Source: Eggerthella sp. CAG:298 (GTDB lineage: Bacteria > Actinomycetota > Coriobacteriia > Coriobacteriales > Eggerthellaceae). Taken from it: DNA of 56,287 nucleotides. Below, piece by piece: positions 16,852 through 24,474 of this stretch. Numbering within the stretch: the first letter of the stretch is position 1; every line of letters begins with the position of its first letter. The notes below the pieces were generated by a model. That model ran no database searches and was not told the origin of the DNA. It worked only from the letters and a program-made list of their open reading frames with translations. The translations under genes and the position numbers were made by a program. The stretch is from assembly GCA_000435675.1 (NCBI GenBank), contig FR895135.1, forward strand, positions 1 through 56,287, read 5' to 3'.

Positions 16852-17695
16852 CGGTGAGCCTCCTCAACGCCGAGCAACCCATGTTCACTGCTACCGGCAA
16901 GGCAGCGATGTGACAGGGTGCAGTTTTCACGCGTACGCCGAGCGCGGTGGTGTCTCCGCCCAGACCGCCAGCTCCGATGCCGGTGGCGTTGATGGCCTCG
17001 AGCAGCTCCTGTTCGAATGCGGCGGTTTCGGGATCGGGTGCGGCAACATTGAGCGGGCGCATGAGCGCAAGCTTGGAAAGCCCCGCTACTTTATCGAAGG
17101 TGCCGCCCACGCCAACTCCCACCACGAGTGGCGGGCAGGCGTTTGCTGCTTTTTCCTCTACGCAGGAAAGCACCGTGTCGATAACACCCTGCTTGCCCGC
17201 ATTGGGCGTGAGCATAACAACACGACTCGCGTTATCCGAGCCGCCGCCTTTGAGCATCATATGCAGACGAGCAACACCCGGTTCATCCACCAAGCGTAAT
17301 TCGCAGAAAGCCGGCGTGTTGTCGCCCGTGTTCGTACGATCGAACAGCGCATCGCGCACGACCGACTTGCGCAGCTTCGAATTGATGAATCCTGCCGCTA
17401 CCGATTGGTCGACCTTCGAGAAGACATTGGCGTTGAGCGCGATGTCGGGACCGACCTCCAAACAGAGCCACACCGTACCCGTATCTTGGCAGATGGGAAC
17501 GTGATCCTCGTTCGCGATCTGCGCGTTCAGCACCAGCTGATCGAGCACGATCTTCGCACGCTCATGCGTTTCACGATCGCGCGCAGCGATGAGCGCCTCC
17601 AAGATATCGGGAGGCAGTATGCTTGCCAGTCGCGGAATGGAGACGAGCAACGCATCGGAAATGGTATTTGAGGAAAGAACCTGCATGTGAACCAA
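16841..17695 (-). CDS. Class I fumarate hydratase, alpha subunit
   Basis: N-terminal-type subunit (284 aa) of class I fumarase, carrying the Fe-S cluster. It shows CQDTGTVWLCLEVG (cluster Cys region, about residues 69-82), FCELRLVDEPG, MLKGGGSDN and VGVGVGGTFDKVAGLSKLA, all typical of the alpha subunit. With the malate dehydrogenase gene 18 bases upstream and the beta subunit overlapping downstream, the genes provide oxaloacetate-malate-fumarate interconversion. In a strict anaerobe this would run reductively toward fumarate as electron acceptor; that direction is inference. Confidence 0.9.
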   Translation of the reverse strand: MVHMQVLSSNTISDALLVSIPRLASILPPDILEALIAARDRETHERAKIVLDQLVLNAQIANEDHVPICQDTGTVWLCLEVGPDIALNANVFSKVDQSVAAGFINSKLRKSVVRDALFDRTNTGDNTPAFCELRLVDEPGVARLHMMLKGGGSDNASRVVMLTPNAGKQGVIDTVLSCVEEKAANACPPLVVGVGVGGTFDKVAGLSKLALMRPLNVAAPDPETAAFEQELLEAINATGIGAGGLGGDTTALGVRVKTAPCHIAALPVAVNMGCSALRRLTVEL

Positions 17696-17713
17696 CTACT
17701 TTCGAGAAGCACC

Positions 17714-18637
17714 TTATGCGGGAAGGTTTTCGAGACCCTTCTTCACGCTTGCAGCAGATTCCTGAAGTGCTGCCATTTCGTCTTCCGTAAGATCGAATTC
17801 CACGATCTCTTCAACGCCATTCTTGCCGAGGCGCGTGGGGATGTTCATGTAGAGGTCGTGCAAGCCGTAGGGGCCATCGATATAGGAGCACACGCTCATG
17901 ACCTCGTGGGAATCGGTGAGGATCGCTTCGACCATCTTCGCGATGGAAGCGCCCGGAGCATAGTACGCAGAGCCGGTCTTCAGATGAGCGACCACTTCGG
18001 CACCACCCTTCACGCAGCGCTGCACCACTTCAGCGACCTCTTCTTCGCTCATCAGCTCAGTGATGGGGCGACCTGCGACGGTGGTGTAGCGTGGCCAGCA
18101 CACCATGCCTTCGCCGTGTGCGCCAAGCGCCCATGCCACCACGTCCGCTGGATCGCAGCCGAGCTTTTCGCAGACGGCGAACGAAAGACGCGCAGAATCG
18201 AGCACGCCGCCCATGCCCATCAGGCGATTGCTGGGCAATCCCGACTTCTGATACGCAAGATAGGTCATGACATCGAGCGGATTGGTGACGCAAATATAGA
18301 TGGCATCGGGAGAATACTTGATGGCTTCATCGATGACTGAAGACATGATGCCCGAATTCACGCCGAGCAGGTCTTCACGCGTCATGCCAGGCTTGCGAGC
18401 GATGCCCGCGGTGATGACCACCACATCGGAATCGGCAGTAGGAGCATAGTCGTTCGTGCCCGTAACGCTTACCGTGAACTTCTCGACCGAACGCATGTGC
18501 ATCATATCGAGCGCCTTGCCCTGTGGCAGACCTTCGGCCACATCGACCAAGACCACATCGGCGAGATTCTTGCTTGCGATGATATGTGCTGCAGTCGCGC
18601 CGACGTTACCTGCACCAACGATGGTTACCTTACTCAC
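17714..18637 (-). CDS. mdh: Malate dehydrogenase (LDH-like, NAD-dependent)
   Basis: Interconverts malate and oxaloacetate (307 aa). Rossmann motif GAGNVGATAAHI at the N-terminus, IARKPGMTREDLL (Arg residues fitting a dicarboxylate substrate), TNPLDVMTYL, and the catalytic His in GAHGEGMVCWPRYTTVAG. The usual HGD triplet after that His is HGE here. The start is GTG at 18637 with AGGAGG seven bases upstream. A longer frame reaches 18880, but the family begins at VSKVTIVGAGN. This is the first gene of the eleven-gene minus-strand run ending at 7759. Confidence 0.93.
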   Translation of the reverse strand: MSKVTIVGAGNVGATAAHIIASKNLADVVLVDVAEGLPQGKALDMMHMRSVEKFTVSVTGTNDYAPTADSDVVVITAGIARKPGMTREDLLGVNSGIMSSVIDEAIKYSPDAIYICVTNPLDVMTYLAYQKSGLPSNRLMGMGGVLDSARLSFAVCEKLGCDPADVVAWALGAHGEGMVCWPRYTTVAGRPITELMSEEEVAEVVQRCVKGGAEVVAHLKTGSAYYAPGASIAKMVEAILTDSHEVMSVCSYIDGPYGLHDLYMNIPTRLGKNGVEEIVEFDLTEDEMAALQESAASVKKGLENLPA

Positions 18638-18929
18638 GATTCCCTCCTGGAGTCCTTCAATAGATTCATTATCCTCTATTGTAAAGGTGAACAACCCCGC
18701 AAGGAAGCACTTTACGGCCGCATTCGCATTTCTGCACGTATTCCGATGCTCATATCGTAGTTCGTGCCAGCATCCAATTTGCTCCTGTGAGATCAACATA
18801 CTTGAACTGCAAAGATCCGTAGTAGACGAGGCGCAGCGAACAGAGAAGATGCACTTCTGGTTAGAAGTTCTTATAATCAAAACACAAAATCAAGCATGTT
18901 GCGCACCATAAATCAGGAGGTGATTGCAC
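18638..18929. other. Intergenic region upstream of mdh, edge of accessory island
   Basis: About 290 bases between the mdh start and the small reading frame at 18930. It should contain the mdh operon promoter on the minus strand. I see AT-rich stretches (about 18661-18690 and 18860-18900) but no promoter I would mark with confidence. Base composition becomes AT-richer from about 18860, fitting the start of the accessory segment. Confidence 0.5.
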
Positions 18930-18998
18930 ATGTTCCCTTCTGTTTCGCCCATTCATTCTCCCCTTTTTAACCGGATTCCATTTCTTTCGTCAGCGTGA
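18930..18998 (+). CDS. Possible 22-residue leader peptide before the recombinase gene
   Basis: A short frame (MFPSVSPIHSPLFNRIPFLSSA) begins 5 bases after AGGAGGTGAT, a full-length match to the anti-Shine-Dalgarno end of 16S rRNA. Its last codons and stop lie inside the left inverted repeat (18983-18998). It ends 22 bases before the recombinase start, which has its own AAAGGAGGAATC site. It may be a leader that couples or attenuates recombinase expression, or a remnant of a rearranged gene. No homology is recognised. Confidence 0.35.
   Translation: MFPSVSPIHSPLFNRIPFLSSA
18983..18998 (+). repeat. Left inverted repeat (site A) flanking the recombinase gene
   Basis: TCTTTCGTCAGCGTGA, identical over 16 bases to the reverse complement of 19963-19978. 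The pair encloses the recombinase gene. It is also 13/16 similar to the hsdS segment coding LHQRK (21229-21244), reading CAG-CGT in the same phase. This suggests a recombinase crossover site derived from hsdS. Confidence 0.8.
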
Positions 18999-19020
18999 GC
19001 AACACGTCAAAGGAGGAATC

Positions 19021-19944
19021 ATGGATTCGATAACTGAAAATGCACTGTTTTGCGACTACTATGCGCAATGGGTTCAAGTCTATAAAGAGGGTGCGATTCG
19101 TGATGTGACGATGGGCAAATATCGTTTGACCCTTTCATGGCTCAAACGGTTAATCCCCTCATTGAGAATCAAAGATCTTGATCGCACTTCTTATCAGCAA
19201 CTCATCAATGATTATGCCAAGGGGCACGAACGTCAAACAACGATGGATTTTCATCACCAGTTAAAAGGTGCGATCCTAGATGCAGTTGATGAAGGTCTAC
19301 TACAAAGGGATCCAACGCGTAAGGTGATCATAAAAGGTAAACCTCCCCGGCAGAAGAAGATAAAGTACCTCAATCAATTTGAGCTGCACGCTCTTTTGGC
19401 GGATCTCGATCTGCGCGATGAGGTCAACTGGGATTGGCTTATTTTGTTGGTTGCAAAAACTGGATTGCGCTTTTCCGAAGCACTCGGATTAACCCCCGCT
19501 GATTTCGATTTCACTCACCAAACTGTCTCGATCAATAAAACATGGAACTACAAAGGTGATGGCGGGTTCGTTCCAACAAAAAACGCTTCTTCTATGCGGA
19601 AGGTTCAGTTGGATTGGCAGCTTATCATGCAATTTGCCAATCTGGTTAAAGCTCTGCCCGATAAAGAGCCGCTATTCGTTAAAGGAAAAGTCTACAACTC
19701 AACCGTTAACGGGATTCTTGCTCGACACTGCAGGAATGCGGAAGTCCCTATCATATCCATTCACGGGCTCAGACACACTCATGCCTCAATTCTGCTCTTT
19801 GCGGGCGTTTCTATCGCAAGCGTCTCAAGAAGACTTGGGCACGCGAGCATGACCACCACACAAGAAACCTACTTACATGTCATTCGAGAACTTGAGAATC
19901 AGGATGTTGACCTTGTCATGCGCTCTTTGGCTTCTCTCCTGTAA
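19021..19944 (+). CDS. Tyrosine recombinase (hsdS-inversion type)
   Basis: Site-specific recombinase (307 aa) with a complete catalytic set: Arg150 (TGLRFSEALGL), Lys187 (VPTKNASS), His248 and Arg251 (HGLRHTH), His274 (LGHASM) and nucleophile Tyr284 (QETYLH). The N-terminal SAM-like core-binding domain spans about residues 8-90. Recombinases of this size and style are commonly encoded beside hsdS genes and invert hsdS modules; that parallel is from general knowledge of such loci. It has a strong ribosome site (AAAGGAGG) and lies between perfect 16-bp inverted repeats, so the gene may itself sit on an invertible segment. No excisionase or other phage gene is nearby. Confidence 0.88.
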   Translation: MDSITENALFCDYYAQWVQVYKEGAIRDVTMGKYRLTLSWLKRLIPSLRIKDLDRTSYQQLINDYAKGHERQTTMDFHHQLKGAILDAVDEGLLQRDPTRKVIIKGKPPRQKKIKYLNQFELHALLADLDLRDEVNWDWLILLVAKTGLRFSEALGLTPADFDFTHQTVSINKTWNYKGDGGFVPTKNASSMRKVQLDWQLIMQFANLVKALPDKEPLFVKGKVYNSTVNGILARHCRNAEVPIISIHGLRHTHASILLFAGVSIASVSRRLGHASMTTTQETYLHVIRELENQDVDLVMRSLASLL

Positions 19945-19952
19945 TGCGCAAA

Positions 19953-20013
19953 CCACTAACATTCACGCTGACGAAAGACCAGATCGAGAAGTTTACGCTG
20001 TTCCCAGGAGCCT
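19953..20013 (-). pseudogene. hsdS remnant
   Basis: On the minus strand this stretch reads WEQRKLLDLVFRQREC and then a stop. It joins the conserved WEQRKL opening of an HsdS repeat directly to a QRE-type conserved end, without a target-recognition domain between. Fourteen bases (19993-20006) are identical to the WEQRK-coding part of the neighbouring hsdS (21731-21744). In frame upstream there are stops. It is best read as the scar of a deleted or rearranged hsdS. Confidence 0.65.
19963..19978 (-). repeat. Right inverted repeat (site B) flanking the recombinase gene
   Basis: Reverse complement of site A (16/16). On the minus strand it lies inside the hsdS remnant, coding the FRQRE part. It starts 18 bases after the recombinase stop. 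Confidence 0.8.
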
Positions 20014-20032
20014 CTTCATCACATAACAGTTT

Positions 20033-20158
20033 ATGTACGATGCTAGCCTCGACTACGATCCACTGACGCGGTTTCGCGATGATTACTTGGACCGCCAGGC
20101 TAGGCGCACAACGGTGGACTACGCTATCGCCAACGAAGGCGTGAAGATCTATGGGTAG
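20033..20158 (+). pseudogene. Short frame of unknown origin (41 residues), probably a gene fragment
   Basis: An open frame from ATG 20033 to TAG 20158 with charged, protein-like composition, ending in TVDYAIANEGVKIYG. Its C-terminal style recalls the ends of small nucleotidyltransferase-fold antitoxin partners, but that is a weak impression. There is no ribosome site. It lies between the hsdS remnant and the 3' end of the GIY-YIG gene. The rest of 20159-20259 shows nothing I can name. Confidence 0.3.
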
Positions 20159-20259
20159 CGAGTTTCGCGGTCTTCTCTAAAGACTATTTCTCGGATGATT
20201 TCCGACAATGGATATGAGTCCATCACTTTGTCGTCACATTGAGGCAGGCTTCGAGAAGG

Positions 20260-21129
20260 CTAACTCGCTTGCGATTCTCGGTACACGAAGGAAAGGGTTC
20301 GGCCGCTCTCGTCTAGCCATTCGGTCCAACCATTGCAGCTTCCACCAAGAACAAAAACAGCGGCAGCACTTGGGCTATCGAAATGAAGTGTGCAACCAAG
20401 TTCGTACACACCCTCGTTCTCCAAACTTAGCTCACCAGAGGCAATGAGCTGACTTCTTAGCGACTCGAGTTTATTGTTGGGATTCCGTTTGGTGCCAGCA
20501 CATGTGCCAACATCGACCTTTGACCCAGGAAGAACATCGAATGACCCTTCAGCGGCATTGTATCTCCCTAGTCCTTTTATGCCGCGTCGATAAGTGTGGA
20601 ACAGCTGTCCCGGTATGGCTATCGAATCATCTCCCACAGCATCGAGTCCAAATCCGAGTAGCGCCATACGGAACAGAATATCCTCATGAAGCGCATGAAT
20701 GAACGTTTCGTTATATGGACTGATATAGGGCTTAGGATCGTTGGTGTTCTCGACTTCATAAGCGCCGTGTTCTTTGATATATCTGATAGCGATGGACTCC
20801 AAACCACTCACTACGTCCATGCTGAACTCGGTGTCAGGCGCAAGAAACATTACGGCCTTGTTCCACCAATTCTTCCTTTTGTTATGATCGTCAAGTCGCT
20901 GGATACCTTGGACGGTCTGTCCAGCATACACGCGCTTTAACCTGCCCTTATTATCATCAAGAAGATAATAGATTCCACGCTTGGGTATTTCTGGGAGTCC
21001 TTTTGCTTCGCCAAACAGCTCTCTCGGTATTACTATGGTGACCAAAGTAGACCCCGCAATGCGGCAAATCTTAATTCCTTCTGCATCCCCATTGATTACC
21101 TGCATTGTGAGAGTTTTGAGGTCGATCAT
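20260..21129 (-). CDS. GIY-YIG domain protein with C-terminal DUF4357
   Basis: Predicted nuclease-fold protein (289 aa). The GIY-YIG module starts at about residue 51: GIYYLLDD (52-59), YAGQT (68-72), Arg78 with His82, and Glu111 in SGLESIAIRYIK, so the main catalytic positions are present. The C-terminus (about 225-285, FDVLPGSKVD to GGSCNGWTEW) matches DUF4357, often fused to GIY-YIG in genes next to type I modification systems. It lies 69 bases downstream of hsdS, in the same direction and where hsdR or an accessory gene would be expected. Whether it restricts DNA, helps modification or does something unrelated is unknown. Confidence 0.75.
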   Translation of the reverse strand: MIDLKTLTMQVINGDAEGIKICRIAGSTLVTIVIPRELFGEAKGLPEIPKRGIYYLLDDNKGRLKRVYAGQTVQGIQRLDDHNKRKNWWNKAVMFLAPDTEFSMDVVSGLESIAIRYIKEHGAYEVENTNDPKPYISPYNETFIHALHEDILFRMALLGFGLDAVGDDSIAIPGQLFHTYRRGIKGLGRYNAAEGSFDVLPGSKVDVGTCAGTKRNPNNKLESLRSQLIASGELSLENEGVYELGCTLHFDSPSAAAVFVLGGSCNGWTEWLDESGRTLSFVYRESQAS

Positions 21130-21198
21130 GATGGCCTTTCGTCATGGACTTTCAAGGACGATTCTACATTAAATGCGTTTCGATAGTCTCATTAGCAT

Positions 21199-21789
21199 TC
21201 ATCTCGTCAGAGCATAATATTGATTATGCTTACGCTGATGAAGGGTGATGAGGTGGTCGAGCTTCTGGAAAAAGGCGCCGATTTGGTGCTGTTCCGATTG
21301 AATCGGAACAGAAATCACCATGCTTTTCATCTTAGAAAAGTCAACGCTTTCAACTGTTGTTCCAGTTTTTCCATACACTTTCATGAGAGTCTTACTTTGA
21401 GCAACCAAGCTCTGAAGTAGCCACGAGCAACATAATGGTTCATCTGGAATAATCACTCTAATATCCTGATTAACTGTCATAGGATTCCGCAGTTCAGCGA
21501 TAGGAAGCGTATGCCTCAAGATTCCACTTCTTGTAACCATTACAAGTGAGCCGCGAGGATACAAGGTGAGTTCGCGTGCACCTTTTTCGGTAATGGCGGT
21601 TGTCGTCTTTTCGAGATACTGACTCTTCACATCCTGTGATGTCACCCAGGGGATCGACCCCTCTTCATAATTACTGGCATCCGACATTGACGGGGTGTGT
21701 CCACCGCCAAAAGATGCTATTTCTTCCAACTTACGCTGTTCCCAAGGGTCAGTAAATCCCTTGAAACGGATAGCAGGTACACGACTCAT
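21199..21789 (-). CDS. hsdS: Type I specificity subunit HsdS, half-length (one target-recognition domain)
   Basis: Specificity subunit that would direct the methyltransferase to DNA. It is 196 aa where complete HsdS is about 400. It starts with the conserved RFKGFTDPWEQRKLEEIASF, contains one target-recognition domain (about residues 25-165) and ends just after the conserved segment FFQKLDHLITLHQRK with HNQYYALTR and a stop. So it is one half of the normal two-domain protein, cut at the place where recombination usually swaps halves. Half-size HsdS can work as a dimer in known cases and then recognises a symmetric site. The start overlaps the hsdM stop (ATGA). Target sequence unknown. Confidence 0.88.
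   Translation of the reverse strand: MSRVPAIRFKGFTDPWEQRKLEEIASFGGGHTPSMSDASNYEEGSIPWVTSQDVKSQYLEKTTTAITEKGARELTLYPRGSLVMVTRSGILRHTLPIAELRNPMTVNQDIRVIIPDEPLCCSWLLQSLVAQSKTLMKVYGKTGTTVESVDFSKMKSMVISVPIQSEQHQIGAFFQKLDHLITLHQRKHNQYYALTR
21229..21244 (-). repeat. Recombination-site-like segment in hsdS (site C)
   Basis: CCTTCATCAGCGTAAG on the minus strand, coding LHQRK. It matches site A/B at 13 of 16 positions, all matches including the central TCAGCGT. It is inverted relative to site A and direct relative to site B. Confidence 0.55.
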
Positions 21790-24371
21790 CGGAGCTCACC
21801 ACCTAGAAGCTTAGCAAGCTCACCTACCCCAGCCATATCAAACTCATTGCCGGTAAGATTCCCCAACATGCCAACAAGCTCGGCCTCGATACTCTGTATT
21901 TCTGCATCAATGTCGGCATAAGTTGTTGCGTATTTGTCTCTCAAGGCACCTACTTTTGCAACCAGTTCGTCTACCACAGCATTTGGAAGCGATCCAAGTT
22001 GCTGAATCAATGGCTTATTCCACTTTGCATCAAGTAAACTGCACACCTGTTCATCAGTAAGGCCCTCAATAGTGTCTTTAGTCATATCCTCAAGCATCAC
22101 CTCAGCTTCTTTGAGCTTCTTCTTAACTGCCTTCTCCTCATCAAAAAGAGCAGCTGCACGTTCAAGCTTGCATGGAAGCGAATCCGGCTCATTTGCCCCA
22201 GCACCCATGTCAGCTTTAAGTGTCTTTACAACCCCTTTGATCTTATTTGCCACAAACGCATCACTGTTTTCGTTCAAAGCATCGGTTGCTTCCTGCTTCT
22301 CGTCTTCAGTCAGTTCGTCCAAGATCTCGGCAACTTCAGAAGCAATGGCAGAAAGCCGTTCCTCAAGAGTATCAATCTCAGCAGCTTCGTCACTCAACAG
22401 CTCATGCTGCACCAACTCGAAGGGCAATACGCGACCAATCCAGCCATCCTGCACTTCAACATCTTTGCCTTTTTTCTTTTTGACGACCATGTTGGGATCA
22501 ACGCAACGCACCGCATCAAATCCCTCAGTCTGAATAATTTCCAAATCAATAACTATTTGCTGCCACACATCATCAAGCATTTGGTAAGCATCATAGCGAT
22601 CAACCAACGGAATACCTTCGAGACGACGGAACACCTCAGCAGCAATGATGCTCTCCTCTTGATCGCGCGAGACCAGAGTTGCCTCATCCACCAACTCATC
22701 ATAAAGCCACATTCCGAAGTCGTTGAAGCGGTTACGGTACTCATCGGTAAAAGATCGCACACTTACACAAGCACGAATAGCGTCAGCCACATCATCGGCA
22801 TTAAGACGCATGCTCGCTTCATTTATCTTTTCGAAAAGCTCATTGCGCAAATCTGGAAAAGCATCCCAATAGGGCGCAAGCGCATCGATTTCGCTCGTAG
22901 GAATACCACCGAACATGGTTGCATAAATATCCCAACTCTCCGCCATCTCTGAAGAGTCAACATAGCGCGGGATATTCAGATTGTAGTCGTTGTCACGTAC
23001 CTCTTGTTTAGGCACGGAACGGCAGAAGCGCTCAACATCTTCACGAGCTTCGTATGCATCCACGATGCGGCGGATATCAGATGCACGAAGCTTGTTGTTC
23101 TTTCCTTCCTTCACAAAACCCTTGGATGCATCAATGATCAGGATGTCGCTATTGTCACGATTTTTCTTGAGAACCATGACGATAGTAGGAATACCTGTTC
23201 CAAAGAAGATGTTTGCAGGCAGTCCGATGATGGCATCGATCTTGTCGTTCTCGACGAGATTGCGGCGTATCTGACCTTCTTCACCACCACGGAATAACAC
23301 ACCATGTGGCAATACAATGCACATGATGCCATCAGGCTGTAGATGATAAAGATCATGAAGCAGAAAAGCGTAATCAGCCTTGCTCTTAGGCGCGACCCCA
23401 TAATCATCGAAGCGAGGATCAGGACCGTTTGGCGCATCCCAACGCTGCGAATAAGGAGGATTAGAAACGCACGCATCTACAAACAACGGCTCATAGGTCT
23501 CAGGGTGACCATCCTCAAAGAACGGCCAATCTTCAGCAAGCGTATCACCATTGCGAGTGATGATATTGTCGGGCTGAATGCCACGCATGACCAGATTCAT
23601 ACGCGTGAGATTGTAAGTATTCTCCTTGAGCTCCTGAGCATAGTACTTAATGCGGCCAACACTGCCCGTACGATGCGCCACCGCTTGACCAATATTGATA
23701 AGCAGCGATCCTGAACCACTAGTGGGATCGTAAATCTCGATCTCCGTCCTATCTTTCAGATGCTCCGCCACAATCTCTGACATGAGAACAGAAACCTCAT
23801 GTGGCGTATAGAACTCTCCCGCCTTCTTTCCTGCATTGGCGGCGAAATTTGAGATGAGATACTCGTAGATGTAACCGAGTACATCGTATCCCTGCCGTCC
23901 ATCCATCGGAATATCCTTGATGAGATGCAGAAGACCGCTGATAGCTTTAGTACGTGAGCCCGAAGTGTCGCCCAACTTAGAAAGGCCTGTCTCCAGGGTT
24001 TCAAAGATATGGTCGAACACATGCTTATGATTAGGATTAACCAAACGACCGAAAGCCGACAGCGCGTCGGTTACATCAGACACATCGAAGTCTGAACCCT
24101 TGGCAAGCCAAGATGAATACAGATCTTCATAAGCAATAAAGTAACCTATATTCGTGCGTACGAATTCAACAACATCGGGGTGCTCTTCATTGAGAGTGGC
24201 TAAGTCATTTTCCTCAAACCCTTGAGAGACAAGCCTGGCTTCTTCTTGTTCGGAAAGAAATTTGTAAAAGATGAAGCCGAGAATGTAGTCCTTGTACTCA
24301 CTTGCATCAATCTTGGAGCGCATCTCGTTTGCTGATGCCCAAATCTTAGAAGCGAGCTGTTGTTTGTTCAT
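21786..24371 (-). CDS. hsdM: Type I modification methyltransferase HsdM, extended
   Basis: N6-adenine DNA methyltransferase subunit (861 aa). The N-terminal HsdM helical domain is followed by AGEFYTPHEV, the AdoMet motif YDPTSGSGSLL (about residue 215) and the catalytic motif IV NPPYSQRW (about 304). The core ends near residue 500. A further ~350 residues rich in Glu/Lys/Ala (helical, coiled-coil-like, e.g. EVAEILDELTEDEKQEATD) make it much longer than the ~520-residue standard form; such long HsdM proteins occur in Gram-positive loci. Start 24371 chosen because it follows AAGGATG. No hsdR lies on either side, so restriction activity is not supported by this window. Confidence 0.9.
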   Translation of the reverse strand: MNKQQLASKIWASANEMRSKIDASEYKDYILGFIFYKFLSEQEEARLVSQGFEENDLATLNEEHPDVVEFVRTNIGYFIAYEDLYSSWLAKGSDFDVSDVTDALSAFGRLVNPNHKHVFDHIFETLETGLSKLGDTSGSRTKAISGLLHLIKDIPMDGRQGYDVLGYIYEYLISNFAANAGKKAGEFYTPHEVSVLMSEIVAEHLKDRTEIEIYDPTSGSGSLLINIGQAVAHRTGSVGRIKYYAQELKENTYNLTRMNLVMRGIQPDNIITRNGDTLAEDWPFFEDGHPETYEPLFVDACVSNPPYSQRWDAPNGPDPRFDDYGVAPKSKADYAFLLHDLYHLQPDGIMCIVLPHGVLFRGGEEGQIRRNLVENDKIDAIIGLPANIFFGTGIPTIVMVLKKNRDNSDILIIDASKGFVKEGKNNKLRASDIRRIVDAYEAREDVERFCRSVPKQEVRDNDYNLNIPRYVDSSEMAESWDIYATMFGGIPTSEIDALAPYWDAFPDLRNELFEKINEASMRLNADDVADAIRACVSVRSFTDEYRNRFNDFGMWLYDELVDEATLVSRDQEESIIAAEVFRRLEGIPLVDRYDAYQMLDDVWQQIVIDLEIIQTEGFDAVRCVDPNMVVKKKKGKDVEVQDGWIGRVLPFELVQHELLSDEAAEIDTLEERLSAIASEVAEILDELTEDEKQEATDALNENSDAFVANKIKGVVKTLKADMGAGANEPDSLPCKLERAAALFDEEKAVKKKLKEAEVMLEDMTKDTIEGLTDEQVCSLLDAKWNKPLIQQLGSLPNAVVDELVAKVGALRDKYATTYADIDAEIQSIEAELVGMLGNLTGNEFDMAGVGELAKLLGGELR

Positions 24372-24409
24372 AAAACATCCTTGAAATAACAAAATGAGCA
24401 GGTAGATAA

Positions 24410-24440
24410 ATTATAGAGTAAAAACTTACACTCTTTTCAA
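24410..24440 (-). promoter_or_regulatory. Probable hsdM promoter
   Basis: On the minus strand TTGAAA (24440-24435) and TATAAT (24415-24410) are separated by 19 bases. The -10 is perfect and lies about 39 bases before the chosen hsdM start. The spacer is longer than ideal, which fits a regulated promoter; part of the inverted repeat described separately lies in the spacer. Confidence 0.6.
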
Positions 24441-24474
24441 GCGTAAGTGCTTTATCTTGCCTTCAGTGTAAGTG
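24426..24474. promoter_or_regulatory. Operator-like repeats at the hsdM promoter
   Basis: ACTTACACT (24426-24434) is a perfect 9-bp inverted repeat of AGTGTAAGT (24466-24474), with a third related copy GCGTAAGTGC (24441-24450) between. One arm lies in the promoter spacer and the others upstream of the -35. This arrangement suggests a dimeric regulator with two or three sites. No dedicated regulator gene is in the island. Confidence 0.5.

Noticed and set aside
18638..18880. Longer N-terminus for malate dehydrogenase (start at 18880)
   Set aside because: The extension has no similarity to the family, and a GTG with a strong AGGAGG site lies exactly where the conserved Rossmann motif begins.
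18920..18930. AGGAGGTGAT considered as a fragment of 16S rRNA or its complement
   Set aside because: The match is only the short Shine-Dalgarno sense sequence; no flanking rRNA sequence is present.
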